This document shows, piece after piece, positions 1 to 8,033 of a stretch of DNA of 64,000 nt. Position 1 is the first letter of the stretch, and each line of letters begins with the position of its first letter. Below the pieces are notes generated by a model that ran no database searches, was not told the DNA's origin, and saw only the letters and a list, made by a program, of their open reading frames with translations. Both the position numbers and the translations under genes were made by a program. The stretch is from an uncultured Coriobacteriia bacterium (lineage in GTDB: Bacteria > Actinomycetota > Coriobacteriia > Coriobacteriales > QAMH01). Where the stretch lies: positions 29,690 to 93,689 of the forward strand of contig CAUHSG010000008.1 in the NCBI GenBank assembly GCA_959608885.1, read 5' to 3'.

Positions 1-91
1 CAAGACGCACAGCTATATGTTCGGCCAAAGCCGACTTGCCCGAGGCGGTCGGACCCTGAATGCATACGACCGTATCGGCAAACGTCACCAT
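1..91 (-). CDS. miaA: tRNA dimethylallyltransferase MiaA, N-terminal fragment (runs off the window)
   Basis: The first 30 codons are visible. They give a short lead-in followed by QGPTASGKSALAEHIAVRL, which contains the P-loop GPTASGKS typical of the MiaA N-terminus. MiaA transfers a dimethylallyl group to A37 of tRNAs reading UNN codons, making the substrate of MiaB. The ATG at 91 shares one base with the TGA of miaB (TGATG), so the two genes are translationally coupled and form a tRNA A37 hypermodification operon. The rest of the gene lies outside the window. Confidence 0.85.
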   Translation of the reverse strand, partial: MVTFADTVVCIQGPTASGKSALAEHIAVRL

Positions 92-1473
92 CAGACGAGT
101 GTCCCCTGCAGGTAATTTGTCGTCGCGTCATCGACGCGCACGTTCACGATGCTGCCGAGCATGTCCTCGACGCACATGTCCGTGGCAAGCTGCGCGTGTA
201 CGGTCTGCAGCTTGGGGCTCTTGCCGGCTAGGATGCTCGCATCGCGCTTCGAGGCGCTCTCGACGAGCACGGGCAAAACGCGGCCGATCTCGCGTCTGTT
301 TTCGGCAAGCGAGCTCTTCTGCGCGAGTTTCTCGAGGCGTTCGAAACGCTCGACCAGTATCTCGCGCGGCGTATCGTCAGGCATCGTGGCAGCTGGTGTA
401 CCAGGTCGTTTCGAGTAGATGAAACGAAACATCTGCCCATAGCCCACCTCCTCGACGACCCTGAGCGTTCCCTGGAAGTCCTCTTCGGTCTCGCCGGGAA
501 AGCCGATGATGATGTCCGTGGAAAGCGAGATGTCCGGACAGGCCGCACGCAAATCGCGCACGAGCCCAAGATAGCGTTCGACATCGTAGGAGCGGTTCAT
601 CGCACGCAAGATACGGTCCGAGCCCGACTGGAGCGGCAGGTGCAGCTGCGGCATGATGGCATCATAGGCTGCCATCGCCTCGATGGTCTCGGGAAGAAGG
701 TCCTTCGGATGGCTCGTCACGAAGCGCACGCGATCCACGCCTGACCGTCCGGCAAGTGCAAGGACCTGTGCAAAGCGCGGCTCACCGTAGAGGTCACGTC
801 CGTAGGAGTTGACGTTTTGGCCCAGCAAGGTAATTTCGCGAATGCCCTCGTCGGCAAGCGTGGCGAGCTCGGCGGCGATATCCTCGATGGGCCGTGACAT
901 TTCGCGACCACGCACGTACGGCACGATGCAATAGCTGCAGAAGTTATCACAACCGGTCATGATGGGTACCCAGGCGTGCCACGGTTTCTCGCGGCGCACG
1001 GGAAGATCGCTCGAGAAGCCATCGTTTGCCTCGAGCGTCTCGATTTGGGGTTCGCCCGTGCCAATGCGGCGCACGAGTAAGTCGACCAAGTGTCCGAGAT
1101 TATGCGTACCGAAGACGACACTCACGTGGGGAAGCTCGTCACGCAGTGCCGCAGCCTCGAGTTGTCCGATGCATCCTCCCACGGCAATGACGCGTCCGGC
1201 ATCATGTGCGCTTGGCACGTTCTTGATCGAGGCGACCTGTCCCACGAGACGCTCTTGTGCCTTCTCGCGTACGCAGCAGGTCAGAAAGACGGCAATGTCG
1301 GCTTCCTCGATGGTGAGCACCGGCAACGCGCCAGCTTCTTCGAGCATGCCGGCAACGCGCTCGGCGTCGTTCTCGTTCATCTGGCAACCGAAGGTCCGTT
1401 GCCAGTACGTCATGCCCTCGAGCGGACGGCTTTCGCATGTCTCGGTTGTCTGATGCACGTCTCGTCCCATCAC
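91..1473 (-). CDS. miaB: tRNA-2-methylthio-N6-dimethylallyladenosine synthase MiaB
   Basis: 460 aa radical-SAM methylthiotransferase that adds a methylthio group to i6A37 of tRNA. The N-terminal UPF0004 domain carries its three cluster ligands in FGCQMN (C30), TCCVRE (C66/C67) and GGCIG (C101). The radical-SAM motif CDNFCSYC gives C174, C178 and C181. The C-terminal part looks like a TRAM domain. The start shown is a GTG at 1473, 3 bases past the stop of the upstream PHP gene; ATG at 1470 or an ATG at 1413 just before TYWQRTFGCQ are alternatives. It lies directly upstream of miaA, which makes its substrate. Confidence 0.95.
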   Translation of the reverse strand: MMGRDVHQTTETCESRPLEGMTYWQRTFGCQMNENDAERVAGMLEEAGALPVLTIEEADIAVFLTCCVREKAQERLVGQVASIKNVPSAHDAGRVIAVGGCIGQLEAAALRDELPHVSVVFGTHNLGHLVDLLVRRIGTGEPQIETLEANDGFSSDLPVRREKPWHAWVPIMTGCDNFCSYCIVPYVRGREMSRPIEDIAAELATLADEGIREITLLGQNVNSYGRDLYGEPRFAQVLALAGRSGVDRVRFVTSHPKDLLPETIEAMAAYDAIMPQLHLPLQSGSDRILRAMNRSYDVERYLGLVRDLRAACPDISLSTDIIIGFPGETEEDFQGTLRVVEEVGYGQMFRFIYSKRPGTPAATMPDDTPREILVERFERLEKLAQKSSLAENRREIGRVLPVLVESASKRDASILAGKSPKLQTVHAQLATDMCVEDMLGSIVNVRVDDATTNYLQGTLV

Positions 1474-1476
1474 TCT

Positions 1477-2295
1477 CTATGCACGCTCGCACGCGGCGAG
1501 AAACGCATGGTATTGATTCTCGTCAAGTCCGCAGCCACCGAGTCGAGCATGACGCATCTTGTCGTCATGCCAGTCAGAACCGCCGCTGATACCCAGACCG
1601 AGGCCTTGCGCAATCTCGACGAGCTCTGCGCTCTGCTCGGGCGTTTGCAGGGTATGGTATGCCTCCACACCCGTCATACCCTCGCGCGAAAAGCGGGCAA
1701 TGAGGTCAACGATGCGATAGCGCGCGGGATGGGCGACGAAGGCGTATCCCCCCGCCTCGGAAATGAGGCGTATCGCCTCGATGGTATCGGGATAGACGGC
1801 ATCGACATAACACGGAGACGCCGTTCCGAGCAACTTCCGGAACGCCTCGTCGACATCCGAGACGCAGCCATGCTCCACGAGCAGGCGAGCGAGAAGCGGA
1901 CGATTGGGAGTCATCTGCATTCCGCGCAAGTCATCAGCGCAAATTGGATAGCCATATTCGTGCAGCAGGTCGGCCATCTTGCAGACGCGATCGGCGCGTT
2001 TTCGACGATTCTCGTCAAGAAAGGCACCGAGCGCTCGATTATGCGGATCAACGAAATACCCGAGCATGTGTACGGCGCGTCCGTCATAGCGCGTCGTGAC
2101 TTCCACACCCGGAACGAGGTCGATGCCGTATTCGGCATACGGCAAAGAAGCCGATTCGAACGCAGCCAGGGAATCGTGATCGGATATGGAAACGACCTGC
2201 AGGCCATCAATGCCGGCGGCGAGTGCGGCAATCTGAGCAGGGGTATGGGTACCGTCAGATGCGGAGGAATGCGTATGCAGGTCCGCGAAGGGCAC
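1477..2295 (-). CDS. PHP-domain phosphoesterase
   Basis: 272 aa with the PHP metal-binding opening DLHTHSSASDG and a later SISDHDS, PGVEV and FVAHPAR, the four-motif layout of the PHP family. Family members related to YciV/RNase AM hydrolyse 3',5'-nucleotide bisphosphates or trim RNA 5' ends; the exact substrate here cannot be read from sequence. It starts with GTG, preceded by AGGAG six bases upstream, and follows spoVS by 9 bp and precedes miaB by 3 bp, so it is within one transcript with them. Confidence 0.85.
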   Translation of the reverse strand: MPFADLHTHSSASDGTHTPAQIAALAAGIDGLQVVSISDHDSLAAFESASLPYAEYGIDLVPGVEVTTRYDGRAVHMLGYFVDPHNRALGAFLDENRRKRADRVCKMADLLHEYGYPICADDLRGMQMTPNRPLLARLLVEHGCVSDVDEAFRKLLGTASPCYVDAVYPDTIEAIRLISEAGGYAFVAHPARYRIVDLIARFSREGMTGVEAYHTLQTPEQSAELVEIAQGLGLGISGGSDWHDDKMRHARLGGCGLDENQYHAFLAACERA

Positions 2296-2304
2296 GCGAA
2301 ACTC

Positions 2305-2619
2305 CTAGACGAGCGCGGCCTCGTCCACCGGCTCTTCGATCTCGACGACATCGTCGGAGTAGTGCGGATGCACGGCAAAGCGAATACCCGTGCGCGTGTC
2401 GCCATTTATCTCAAGCTCGACAAAGGAAGGAACGCAAGCGACGTCTATACCACTGGGCGCGAGATAGCCACGCGCAATGGCAATGGCCTTGACAGCCTGG
2501 TTCACGGCACCAGCGCCAATCGATTGTATGCGTACGGGGTTCCCATCCTTGATGAGACCGGCAATCGCGCCGGCAACGGAAGCGGGGGAAGACTTGCTTG
2601 AAACCTTCAGAAAATCCAT
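2305..2619 (-). CDS. spoVS: SpoVS-family protein (stage V sporulation protein S)
   Basis: 104 aa Alba-like protein. It shows the family hallmarks LKVSSKSSP, VAGAIAGLI, QSIGAGAVNQAVKAIAIARGY and the D-V-x-C-x-P-S-F stretch. In Bacillus SpoVS affects septum formation and spore development; it is also found in many bacteria that do not sporulate, where its role is unknown. There are no sporulation genes in the window. ATG at 2619 is preceded by AGGGA. It heads the spoVS-PHP-miaB-miaA run and has its own TATAAT element upstream. The C-terminal tail (about residues 85-104) is acidic and longer than the core family fold. Confidence 0.9.
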   Translation of the reverse strand: MDFLKVSSKSSPASVAGAIAGLIKDGNPVRIQSIGAGAVNQAVKAIAIARGYLAPSGIDVACVPSFVELEINGDTRTGIRFAVHPHYSDDVVEIEEPVDEAALV

Positions 2620-2678
2620 GGCGTGTCCCTAGTGCGTGTGTTCTTCATTAGTACAGTGTTTGAGCTTTGTGCGAGAGG

Positions 2679-2684
2679 ATTATA
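2679..2684 (-). promoter_or_regulatory. Probable -10 element upstream of spoVS
   Basis: On the minus strand this reads TATAAT, a perfect -10 hexamer, 60 bp upstream of the spoVS ATG. No good -35 is seen at the usual distance, so activation by a factor is possible. An inverted repeat (2703-2714 and 2762-2773) lies directly upstream. Confidence 0.5.
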
Positions 2685-2702
2685 AACCATAGAGCATAGG
2701 AG

Positions 2703-2773
2703 AATGACTAGGATTGCAGAAATAAGTGACCAGAAAATTCAGGGAATTTCATGGCAAAATTATCCTAGTCATT
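2703..2773. repeat. Perfect 12-bp inverted repeat upstream of spoVS
   Basis: AATGACTAGGAT at 2703-2714 is the exact reverse complement of ATCCTAGTCATT at 2762-2773, with 47 bp of AT-rich DNA between. It sits between the end of the phosphohexomutase gene and the spoVS promoter. It has no U-tract, so an operator pair or a long RNA hairpin are both possible. Confidence 0.55.
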
Positions 2774-2845
2774 TTCTTATATCGTGTCGAACGTATATAT
2801 CTCTCCCAATTCGGGCCACGAGCCCACCGTACACCCGGAAATCGC

Positions 2846-4558
2846 TTAGTCCAGAAGCCTTTGGGCAGCGTCAGAAAGACCGGAGAGAAGACATTCTGCC
2901 TGTTCACGGGTATCAGCCTTGCTAAAGACATATGCTTTGATCTTAGGCTCGGTACCACTCGGCCTAATGATGATTCGCATCCCATCACCCAAGTCAAAGG
3001 AAATGACGTTTGCCTTCGGAAGAGTCTGATGCTCGTCAGGATTTCCGTTTATCTTGGTCATGGGTGCATCATCGGCATAGTCCAAGATACTCTGAACGGA
3101 GAAACCGGCAAGTTCTTGTGGAGGATTTGTGCGCAAGCCCTCCATAATCGCGCTCATCTTGTCAGCTCCGGTGCTTCCCGGATAGGCCATGTTGATAGTG
3201 CGGTTGAGGTAATAGCCATAGCGCTTGTAGAGGGCCTCCATGGCCTCGACTAAATCGACACCCTCGTTCTTGTACATCTGAGCCATCTCGCATATGAGCA
3301 TGGAGGCACTGATCGCATCCTTGTCACGCACATAGGTGCCCGACATGTAACCATACGATTCCTCGAAGCCAAACATGAACTCGTCGGCGTGGTCATCCCC
3401 GAGCATCGCGATCTGCCCGCCAATATACTTGAAGCCGGTTAGCACGCGCCTTAACTCGAAGCCATAGTAGGCAGCCTGCGCATCAGGCATGAGCGTCGAG
3501 ACGATTGTCGTGACGACGAGCTTCGAGGAAAGATCCACGCCCTGCTCGCCGAGGCGTTTGGCGATGTAGTCGATAAGCAGCACGCCCACCTCGTTGCCGG
3601 TCAGAAGCTCGTACGCACCATCATGCAAGACGGCGATGCCCACGCGATCGGCATCCGGATCAGTGGCAAGCAAGATGTCGGGGTTGACGCGCTCGCACAA
3701 CCTCAAACCGAGTTCGAGCGCAGCGCGATCTTCCGGATTGGGATACGGACAAGTCGTGAAGTTGCCATCCGGATCTCGCTGCTCGTCCACAACGCTTACG
3801 TCGTCGAGGCCAACGCGCTGCAGGATACGGGTCACGCACTCGAGGCCCGTGCCATTGAGCGGCGTGTAAACGATGCGCAGCTTGTTCGTTGCCTGCGCGT
3901 CTTTTGGTTTGACCGATTGCGCGGCAACCTCGTCGAGAAAGCGGTCGACGACACAGGTGTCAACCCACTTGAAAAACCCCGCCTCAACCGCCTCGTGCAT
4001 GGGCATGCATTTGACGTCGTCGAAGAAATCAAGACCGTCAATCTCGGCCTGAATCGCAACGGCGGCCTGCGAGGCGATCTGGCAGCCATCATCACCGTAC
4101 ACCTTGTAACCATTGTAGCTAGCGGGGTTATGGCTTGCCGTCACGTTAATGCCAGCGCTGCAGCCAAGCTCACGTACCGTAAACGAAAGAACGGGCGTCG
4201 GCTGGATGGCCTTGTATACGTGTGCGACGATGCCGTTGGCGGCAAGTACGGAGGCAGCAGCGAACACGAACTCCTCGCCCATGTTGCGGCTGTCCCGGGC
4301 AATGGCAACACTCGGATTCTCGTAATGGGCGTTGAGATAGTTGGCGAGTCCCTGCGTAGCCTTGCCAACGGTATAGATGTTCATGCGATTGGGACCAAGC
4401 CCGATGATACCGCGCAGGCCGGCCGTGCCAAACGCGAGCTCGCGGTAGAACGCGTCATGCAGCTCTTCTATCGACTCAGCCTGCTCGTGAAGCTGCTCGG
4501 CTTCCTCGGCGCTCACGCGTTCCAACCACTGTTCGTACTGCTCTTTCTCGGTGCTCAT
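2846..4558 (-). CDS. Phosphoglucomutase/phosphomannomutase (alpha-D-phosphohexomutase family)
   Basis: 570 aa, the usual length of the long PgcA/PGM2-type mutases that interconvert hexose 1- and 6-phosphates. The phosphoserine loop TASHNPASYNG places the catalytic Ser at 142. The metal loop DPDADRVG gives Asp 300, 302 and 304. The C-terminal phosphate-binding loop is RPSGTEPKIK. ATG at 4558 follows GGAGCTG, and the gene follows the GHKL ATPase stop by 3 bases. Substrate preference (glucose, mannose or ribose) cannot be decided from the motifs alone. Confidence 0.92.
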   Translation of the reverse strand: MSTEKEQYEQWLERVSAEEAEQLHEQAESIEELHDAFYRELAFGTAGLRGIIGLGPNRMNIYTVGKATQGLANYLNAHYENPSVAIARDSRNMGEEFVFAAASVLAANGIVAHVYKAIQPTPVLSFTVRELGCSAGINVTASHNPASYNGYKVYGDDGCQIASQAAVAIQAEIDGLDFFDDVKCMPMHEAVEAGFFKWVDTCVVDRFLDEVAAQSVKPKDAQATNKLRIVYTPLNGTGLECVTRILQRVGLDDVSVVDEQRDPDGNFTTCPYPNPEDRAALELGLRLCERVNPDILLATDPDADRVGIAVLHDGAYELLTGNEVGVLLIDYIAKRLGEQGVDLSSKLVVTTIVSTLMPDAQAAYYGFELRRVLTGFKYIGGQIAMLGDDHADEFMFGFEESYGYMSGTYVRDKDAISASMLICEMAQMYKNEGVDLVEAMEALYKRYGYYLNRTINMAYPGSTGADKMSAIMEGLRTNPPQELAGFSVQSILDYADDAPMTKINGNPDEHQTLPKANVISFDLGDGMRIIIRPSGTEPKIKAYVFSKADTREQAECLLSGLSDAAQRLLD

Positions 4559-4561
4559 GGG

Positions 4562-5644
4562 TTACAGCTCCTTGTCGAAGGGGAACTTGACGGTAATCGC
4601 ATCCTTGCCAACGCGAATTATAGGCTCATCGGCCAGCTCGATGTAGTAGCGTTGCGCCAATGTGGTGAAGGCATCCTCGAGCGCGCGCGAAAACGCCGCA
4701 CGGTCATCGTCTGAAAGCTTGAGACCGCGCCTGTCCCGATACAGGTCGACTTCGTGCACGTGAGCCTGCAAGCTGCGTTCCTTTCCCATAAGTGTGTCGA
4801 GTAGCGGTGAGACTGTCTCGATTTGCCCTGCGAGGATACGATGCGCGGTACGCTCCGACATCTCGAGGCCAAGCCCTCCGCATACGGCAACAAGCTCGGC
4901 AGCGTCGCCGGCAGCAGCGGGGCGCAAGATAACGGGAAGCGTCGAAATGTCGTCGCAGAAGAGCAGCTGCGTGCTCGTGAGCTGCCGACCACCGCGTTCG
5001 ACGAGCGTGGCAGCGATTTCGGCAGGAGATCCCACGAAGACATTGACCACGCCTTTCATGTCGAGGGCGAATTCGGCAACCGTTCGGTTGAGGTTGTGCG
5101 GGCCCGACGTGACGACAAGATTGTCTTCCTCGTCGCGACCGATGACGGGCATCGAGGACTGATCGGTTTTCTCAGGAAGAACATTGAGGTCAACACGAAC
5201 TCCAAGCGATGCGCCAAGCTTCGGTGCTGATGAGAGCACGCATGCGTCATCGGTGTTCGCCTTGATCGAATACAGTGCCATGCCACGACCGTGCACGCCC
5301 CACTTGTCCATGACCATAGTCTCGAGCTTGGAGGTGACACGCGGTTCGAAGATACGCTCGTGCATCTCGGCGGGAATGCCGTCGCCATCATCGATAAAGA
5401 CGAGGCTTTTGATGCTTCCCTCACGGCTCGTTGCCAGGTAGATGTTACCCGCATGCGCATCACGGGCGTTTCTGAGCATCTCGATGACGATGTCCTCGAC
5501 GCAGCGTATGTCATGCTTGGCCTGGCGGCGCTCCGCCTCGGCGGTCTTGAGACGCACGAAACCATCACCGAGCTTTTCCTCGACGGCAAGGTGATTATCG
5601 CCCGAAACGGATGCGACAAAATCAATCAGGTCGTCTTGCGACAT
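4562..5644 (-). CDS. GHKL-fold ATPase domain protein, function unknown
   Basis: 360 aa from ATG 5644, which is preceded by GGGGAGG. It carries the Bergerat ATP-binding motifs: N-box VIEMLRNARDAHA, G1 box DDGDGIPAEMHERIFEP, and G2 box WGVHGRGMALYSIK. No dimerisation, receiver or HSP90 segments are recognisable, so it is neither an ordinary histidine kinase nor MutL/GyrB. The region after about residue 160 matches nothing I know. It lies between rny and the phosphohexomutase gene, and a strong hairpin precedes its ribosome site. An upstream in-frame ATG would start inside that hairpin and is not favoured. Confidence 0.7.
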   Translation of the reverse strand: MSQDDLIDFVASVSGDNHLAVEEKLGDGFVRLKTAEAERRQAKHDIRCVEDIVIEMLRNARDAHAGNIYLATSREGSIKSLVFIDDGDGIPAEMHERIFEPRVTSKLETMVMDKWGVHGRGMALYSIKANTDDACVLSSAPKLGASLGVRVDLNVLPEKTDQSSMPVIGRDEEDNLVVTSGPHNLNRTVAEFALDMKGVVNVFVGSPAEIAATLVERGGRQLTSTQLLFCDDISTLPVILRPAAAGDAAELVAVCGGLGLEMSERTAHRILAGQIETVSPLLDTLMGKERSLQAHVHEVDLYRDRRGLKLSDDDRAAFSRALEDAFTTLAQRYYIELADEPIIRVGKDAITVKFPFDKEL

Positions 5645-5663
5645 GTGCCCTCCCCATATGCAT

Positions 5664-5697
5664 GATGGACCATGAAGAACGCACTTCATGGTCCATC
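5664..5697. other. 14-bp perfect hairpin in the rny-GHKL intergenic space
   Basis: GATGGACCATGAAG (5664-5677) and CTTCATGGTCCATC (5684-5697) form a perfect stem with a 6-base loop. On the minus-strand transcript it falls between the rny stop and the ribosome site of the GHKL ATPase gene. There is no U-tract after it, so it looks like an mRNA processing, stabilising or translational element rather than an intrinsic terminator. Confidence 0.7.
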
Positions 5698-5720
5698 CGA
5701 ATCACGATCTTGCGCGAACG

Positions 5721-7271
5721 TTATTTGGCAAGCGCCTCGGAACGGGACTCGCGAATGACGACAACATGAATCTGACCGGGATATTGCATCTCGTCCTCGA
5801 TTTGCTTGGCAATATCATGCGCAAGCACGGTCGACTTGGCATCGTCGATGGCATCCGGCTGCACCATGACACGGACCTCGCGGCCGGCCTGCATGGCGTA
5901 CGTGCGCTCGACGCCCTCGTGCGAATTGGCGATTTCCTCGAGCTTCTCGAGACGCTTGATGTAGTTCTCATAGCTCTCGCGACGCGCGCCCGGACGAGCG
6001 GCGCTTACGGCATCGGCGGCCTGGATGATGACGGCGAGTACGGTCGAAGGCTCGACATCGGCATGATGCGCCTCGATGGCATGAACGATGGCGGGGTTCT
6101 CGCCGTAGCGACGAGCCAAATCGGCACCAATGACGGCATGCGATCCCTCGACCTCGTGATCGACGGCCTTGCCGAGGTCGTGGAGAAGACCCGCTCGCTT
6201 GGCAGTGATGGGATCAAGGCCGAGCTCGCTTGCGATGGCGCCGGCAAGCGTCGCCACCTCGAGGGAATGCTGCAGAACGTTCTGGCCGTACGAAGTGCGA
6301 TACTTGAGACGGCCGAGCGTCTTGACGATATCGGGATGCAGGTCATGGATGCCCATGTCGAAGGTGGCCTGCTCGCCAGCCTCCTGGACCTGTTGGTCAA
6401 CATAACGCGTCGCCTTCTCGAACATCTCCTCGACGCGAGCCGGATGAATGCGGCCGTCGGCGATGAGGTTCTCGAGCGCAATGCGCGCAGTCTCGCGTCG
6501 CACCGGGTCGAAGCACGACAGCGTGACCGTCTCGGGCGTGTCGTCGATGATGAGGTTGACGCCGGTGATCTGCTCGAAGGAGCGGATGTTGCGACCCTCG
6601 CGACCGATGATACGACCCTTGATGTCATCGGAGGGAATCTGCACGGACGTAACGGTGCGTTCGGCAGTGTAATCGGCGGCCATGCGCTGAATGGCAACGG
6701 AGAGAATTTCGCGCGACTTGCGGTTGGCCTCGGCCTTCGTGCGTGCCTCGATGTCGCGAATGATGCCGGCGGCCTCGGCCGAGCAGTCATCGCGAATCTC
6801 CTCGAGGACAATGTCGCGTGCCTCGTCTTTGGTGAGGGAGGCAACATCGAGCAGACGGCGCTCGGCCTCGTCCAGTTTCGTCTCGAGCTTCTTGTTCAGG
6901 GTTTCGGTACGCGACTGAAGGCTGTTGAGCTGTTGCTCGCGCTTGTCGAGCCCGGAGCTGCGCTTGTCGAGCGAATTCTCGCGTTGCTCGAGGCGATCGG
7001 CACGAACCTGCATGTCCTTGGTCTGCTGGCGAACCTCCTCGTTTTGCCTGCGAGCCTCTTCCTCGGCTTGCTGCTTGATTCTGAGCGCCTCGTCCTTGGC
7101 CTCGATTGTGGCTTCGCGTCGAATGTTCTCGGCCGTCTTCTCAGCATCGGCGAGCTTACGCTCGGCCTCTGCCGAAGCGTTTTTGGCGCTATTGCCCGAA
7201 ACAACGCGAGATACCACGAAACCTACAGCGAGGCAGACGATCGCAACGACGATGTAGATGACGATTTCCAT
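5721..7271 (-). CDS. rny: Ribonuclease Y
   Basis: 516 aa membrane-anchored endoribonuclease that starts mRNA decay. Domains in order: one N-terminal membrane segment (MEIVIYIVVAIVCLAVGF), a long coiled coil (about residues 30-190), a KH domain with GRIIGREGRNIRSFE, and an HD domain with LLHDLGKA, followed by EAHHADVEP. The ATG at 7271 begins the membrane segment and is preceded by AGGAAAGG; the further upstream ATG adds 26 residues that are not family-like. In related genomes rny lies near recA, spoVS and miaB, as here. Confidence 0.96.
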   Translation of the reverse strand: MEIVIYIVVAIVCLAVGFVVSRVVSGNSAKNASAEAERKLADAEKTAENIRREATIEAKDEALRIKQQAEEEARRQNEEVRQQTKDMQVRADRLEQRENSLDKRSSGLDKREQQLNSLQSRTETLNKKLETKLDEAERRLLDVASLTKDEARDIVLEEIRDDCSAEAAGIIRDIEARTKAEANRKSREILSVAIQRMAADYTAERTVTSVQIPSDDIKGRIIGREGRNIRSFEQITGVNLIIDDTPETVTLSCFDPVRRETARIALENLIADGRIHPARVEEMFEKATRYVDQQVQEAGEQATFDMGIHDLHPDIVKTLGRLKYRTSYGQNVLQHSLEVATLAGAIASELGLDPITAKRAGLLHDLGKAVDHEVEGSHAVIGADLARRYGENPAIVHAIEAHHADVEPSTVLAVIIQAADAVSAARPGARRESYENYIKRLEKLEEIANSHEGVERTYAMQAGREVRVMVQPDAIDDAKSTVLAHDIAKQIEDEMQYPGQIHVVVIRESRSEALAK

Positions 7272-7323
7272 TTTTGCTGGTACCTTTCCTATATCATATA
7301 AGCATGTTATGGATGCATTCGCA

Positions 7324-7349
7324 AAAAATATGCCGGATGCATCCGGCAT
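7324..7349 (-). terminator. Intrinsic terminator after recA-recX
   Basis: ATGCCGGATGCATCCGGCAT (7330-7349) is a perfect 20-bp palindrome. On the minus strand it is followed by ATTTTTTGC, a classic U-tract. It ends the recA-recX transcript ahead of rny. The remaining 287-bp gap also holds two shorter inverted repeats (around 7373-7388 and 7426-7441) of unknown role. Confidence 0.85.
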
Positions 7350-7558
7350 TCATCGCAAGCTATGTACGAATGACCCGGTCTAAGCCGGGGAAACGCTATA
7401 TAGACTGTGCAACCCGCATATACAACTCGCATACATGCGAGGGATAAATGAATGCCGTTCTCTATCCTAGCACATGAGGCAGGTATAACGCGCTTCATCT
7501 TCGTGCAATATCCGTACTGATACGATGGCAGAGGCATGCGGATATGGACATACGCCGC

Positions 7559-8020
7559 TCATGTTTGCATGGCGAGAAAATCACGTACGACGCGCGTTGA
7601 TAACTCATACGAAAAACCCTTGCCAATGAGCCGACGCATATACGTCGCATAGGGGTTCTTGGAATTTGTCGCGCGCTTCCGAAGCTCGACCATCGCAATC
7701 TCGTATTCGTCTTGCATCGAATTGAACTCATCGGCACATAGGGCGATGGTCTCGTCATCAACGCCGTTTGCCGCAAGACGCGATGCAATCTTGACCCTTC
7801 CCCACCCCGAATGCGTCTTGCCACGTATGAAGGCGCGAGCATAGCGCTCTTCGTTGATGAGATTGACGCGCAACGCGGTTTCGACGGCATCCTCGATTTC
7901 TTCGGATGTAAACCCGCATTTGGCAAGACGCTCTCGTATCTCCTTGGCTGTACGCTCACGCACGCCAACGAGCACGTTGATCTTCTCCATCGCCTCGCTA
8001 TGTCTCTCGGGCGAAATCAT
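7559..8020 (-). CDS. recX: Regulatory protein RecX
   Basis: 153 aa. RecX binds RecA filaments and modulates recombination. The three-helix repeats are visible: TAKEIRERLAKCGFTSEEIEDAV, then LINEERYARAFIRGK and the WGRVKIASRL segment, then YATYMRRLIGKGFSYELS. It begins 13 bp after the recA stop and is co-transcribed with it. ATG 8020 is taken as start; ATG 7990 has the better ribosome site (GCGAGGCG just before it) and is a real alternative. The reading frame extends upstream into recA but without coding character. Confidence 0.88.
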   Translation of the reverse strand: MISPERHSEAMEKINVLVGVRERTAKEIRERLAKCGFTSEEIEDAVETALRVNLINEERYARAFIRGKTHSGWGRVKIASRLAANGVDDETIALCADEFNSMQDEYEIAMVELRKRATNSKNPYATYMRRLIGKGFSYELSTRVVRDFLAMQT

Positions 8021-8033
8021 CTCAAGGAGTCGC

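Noticed and set aside
1090..2601. A 503-codon open frame on the plus strand across miaB and the PHP gene
   Set aside because: It is antisense to two well-supported genes, has no ribosome site and no recognisable domain. High GC at third positions creates such long mirror frames.
5688..7301. A 537-codon plus-strand frame opposite rny
   Set aside because: Exact mirror of the RNase Y coding region; composition is dominated by reverse-frame Leu/Asp/Gly. Not a gene.
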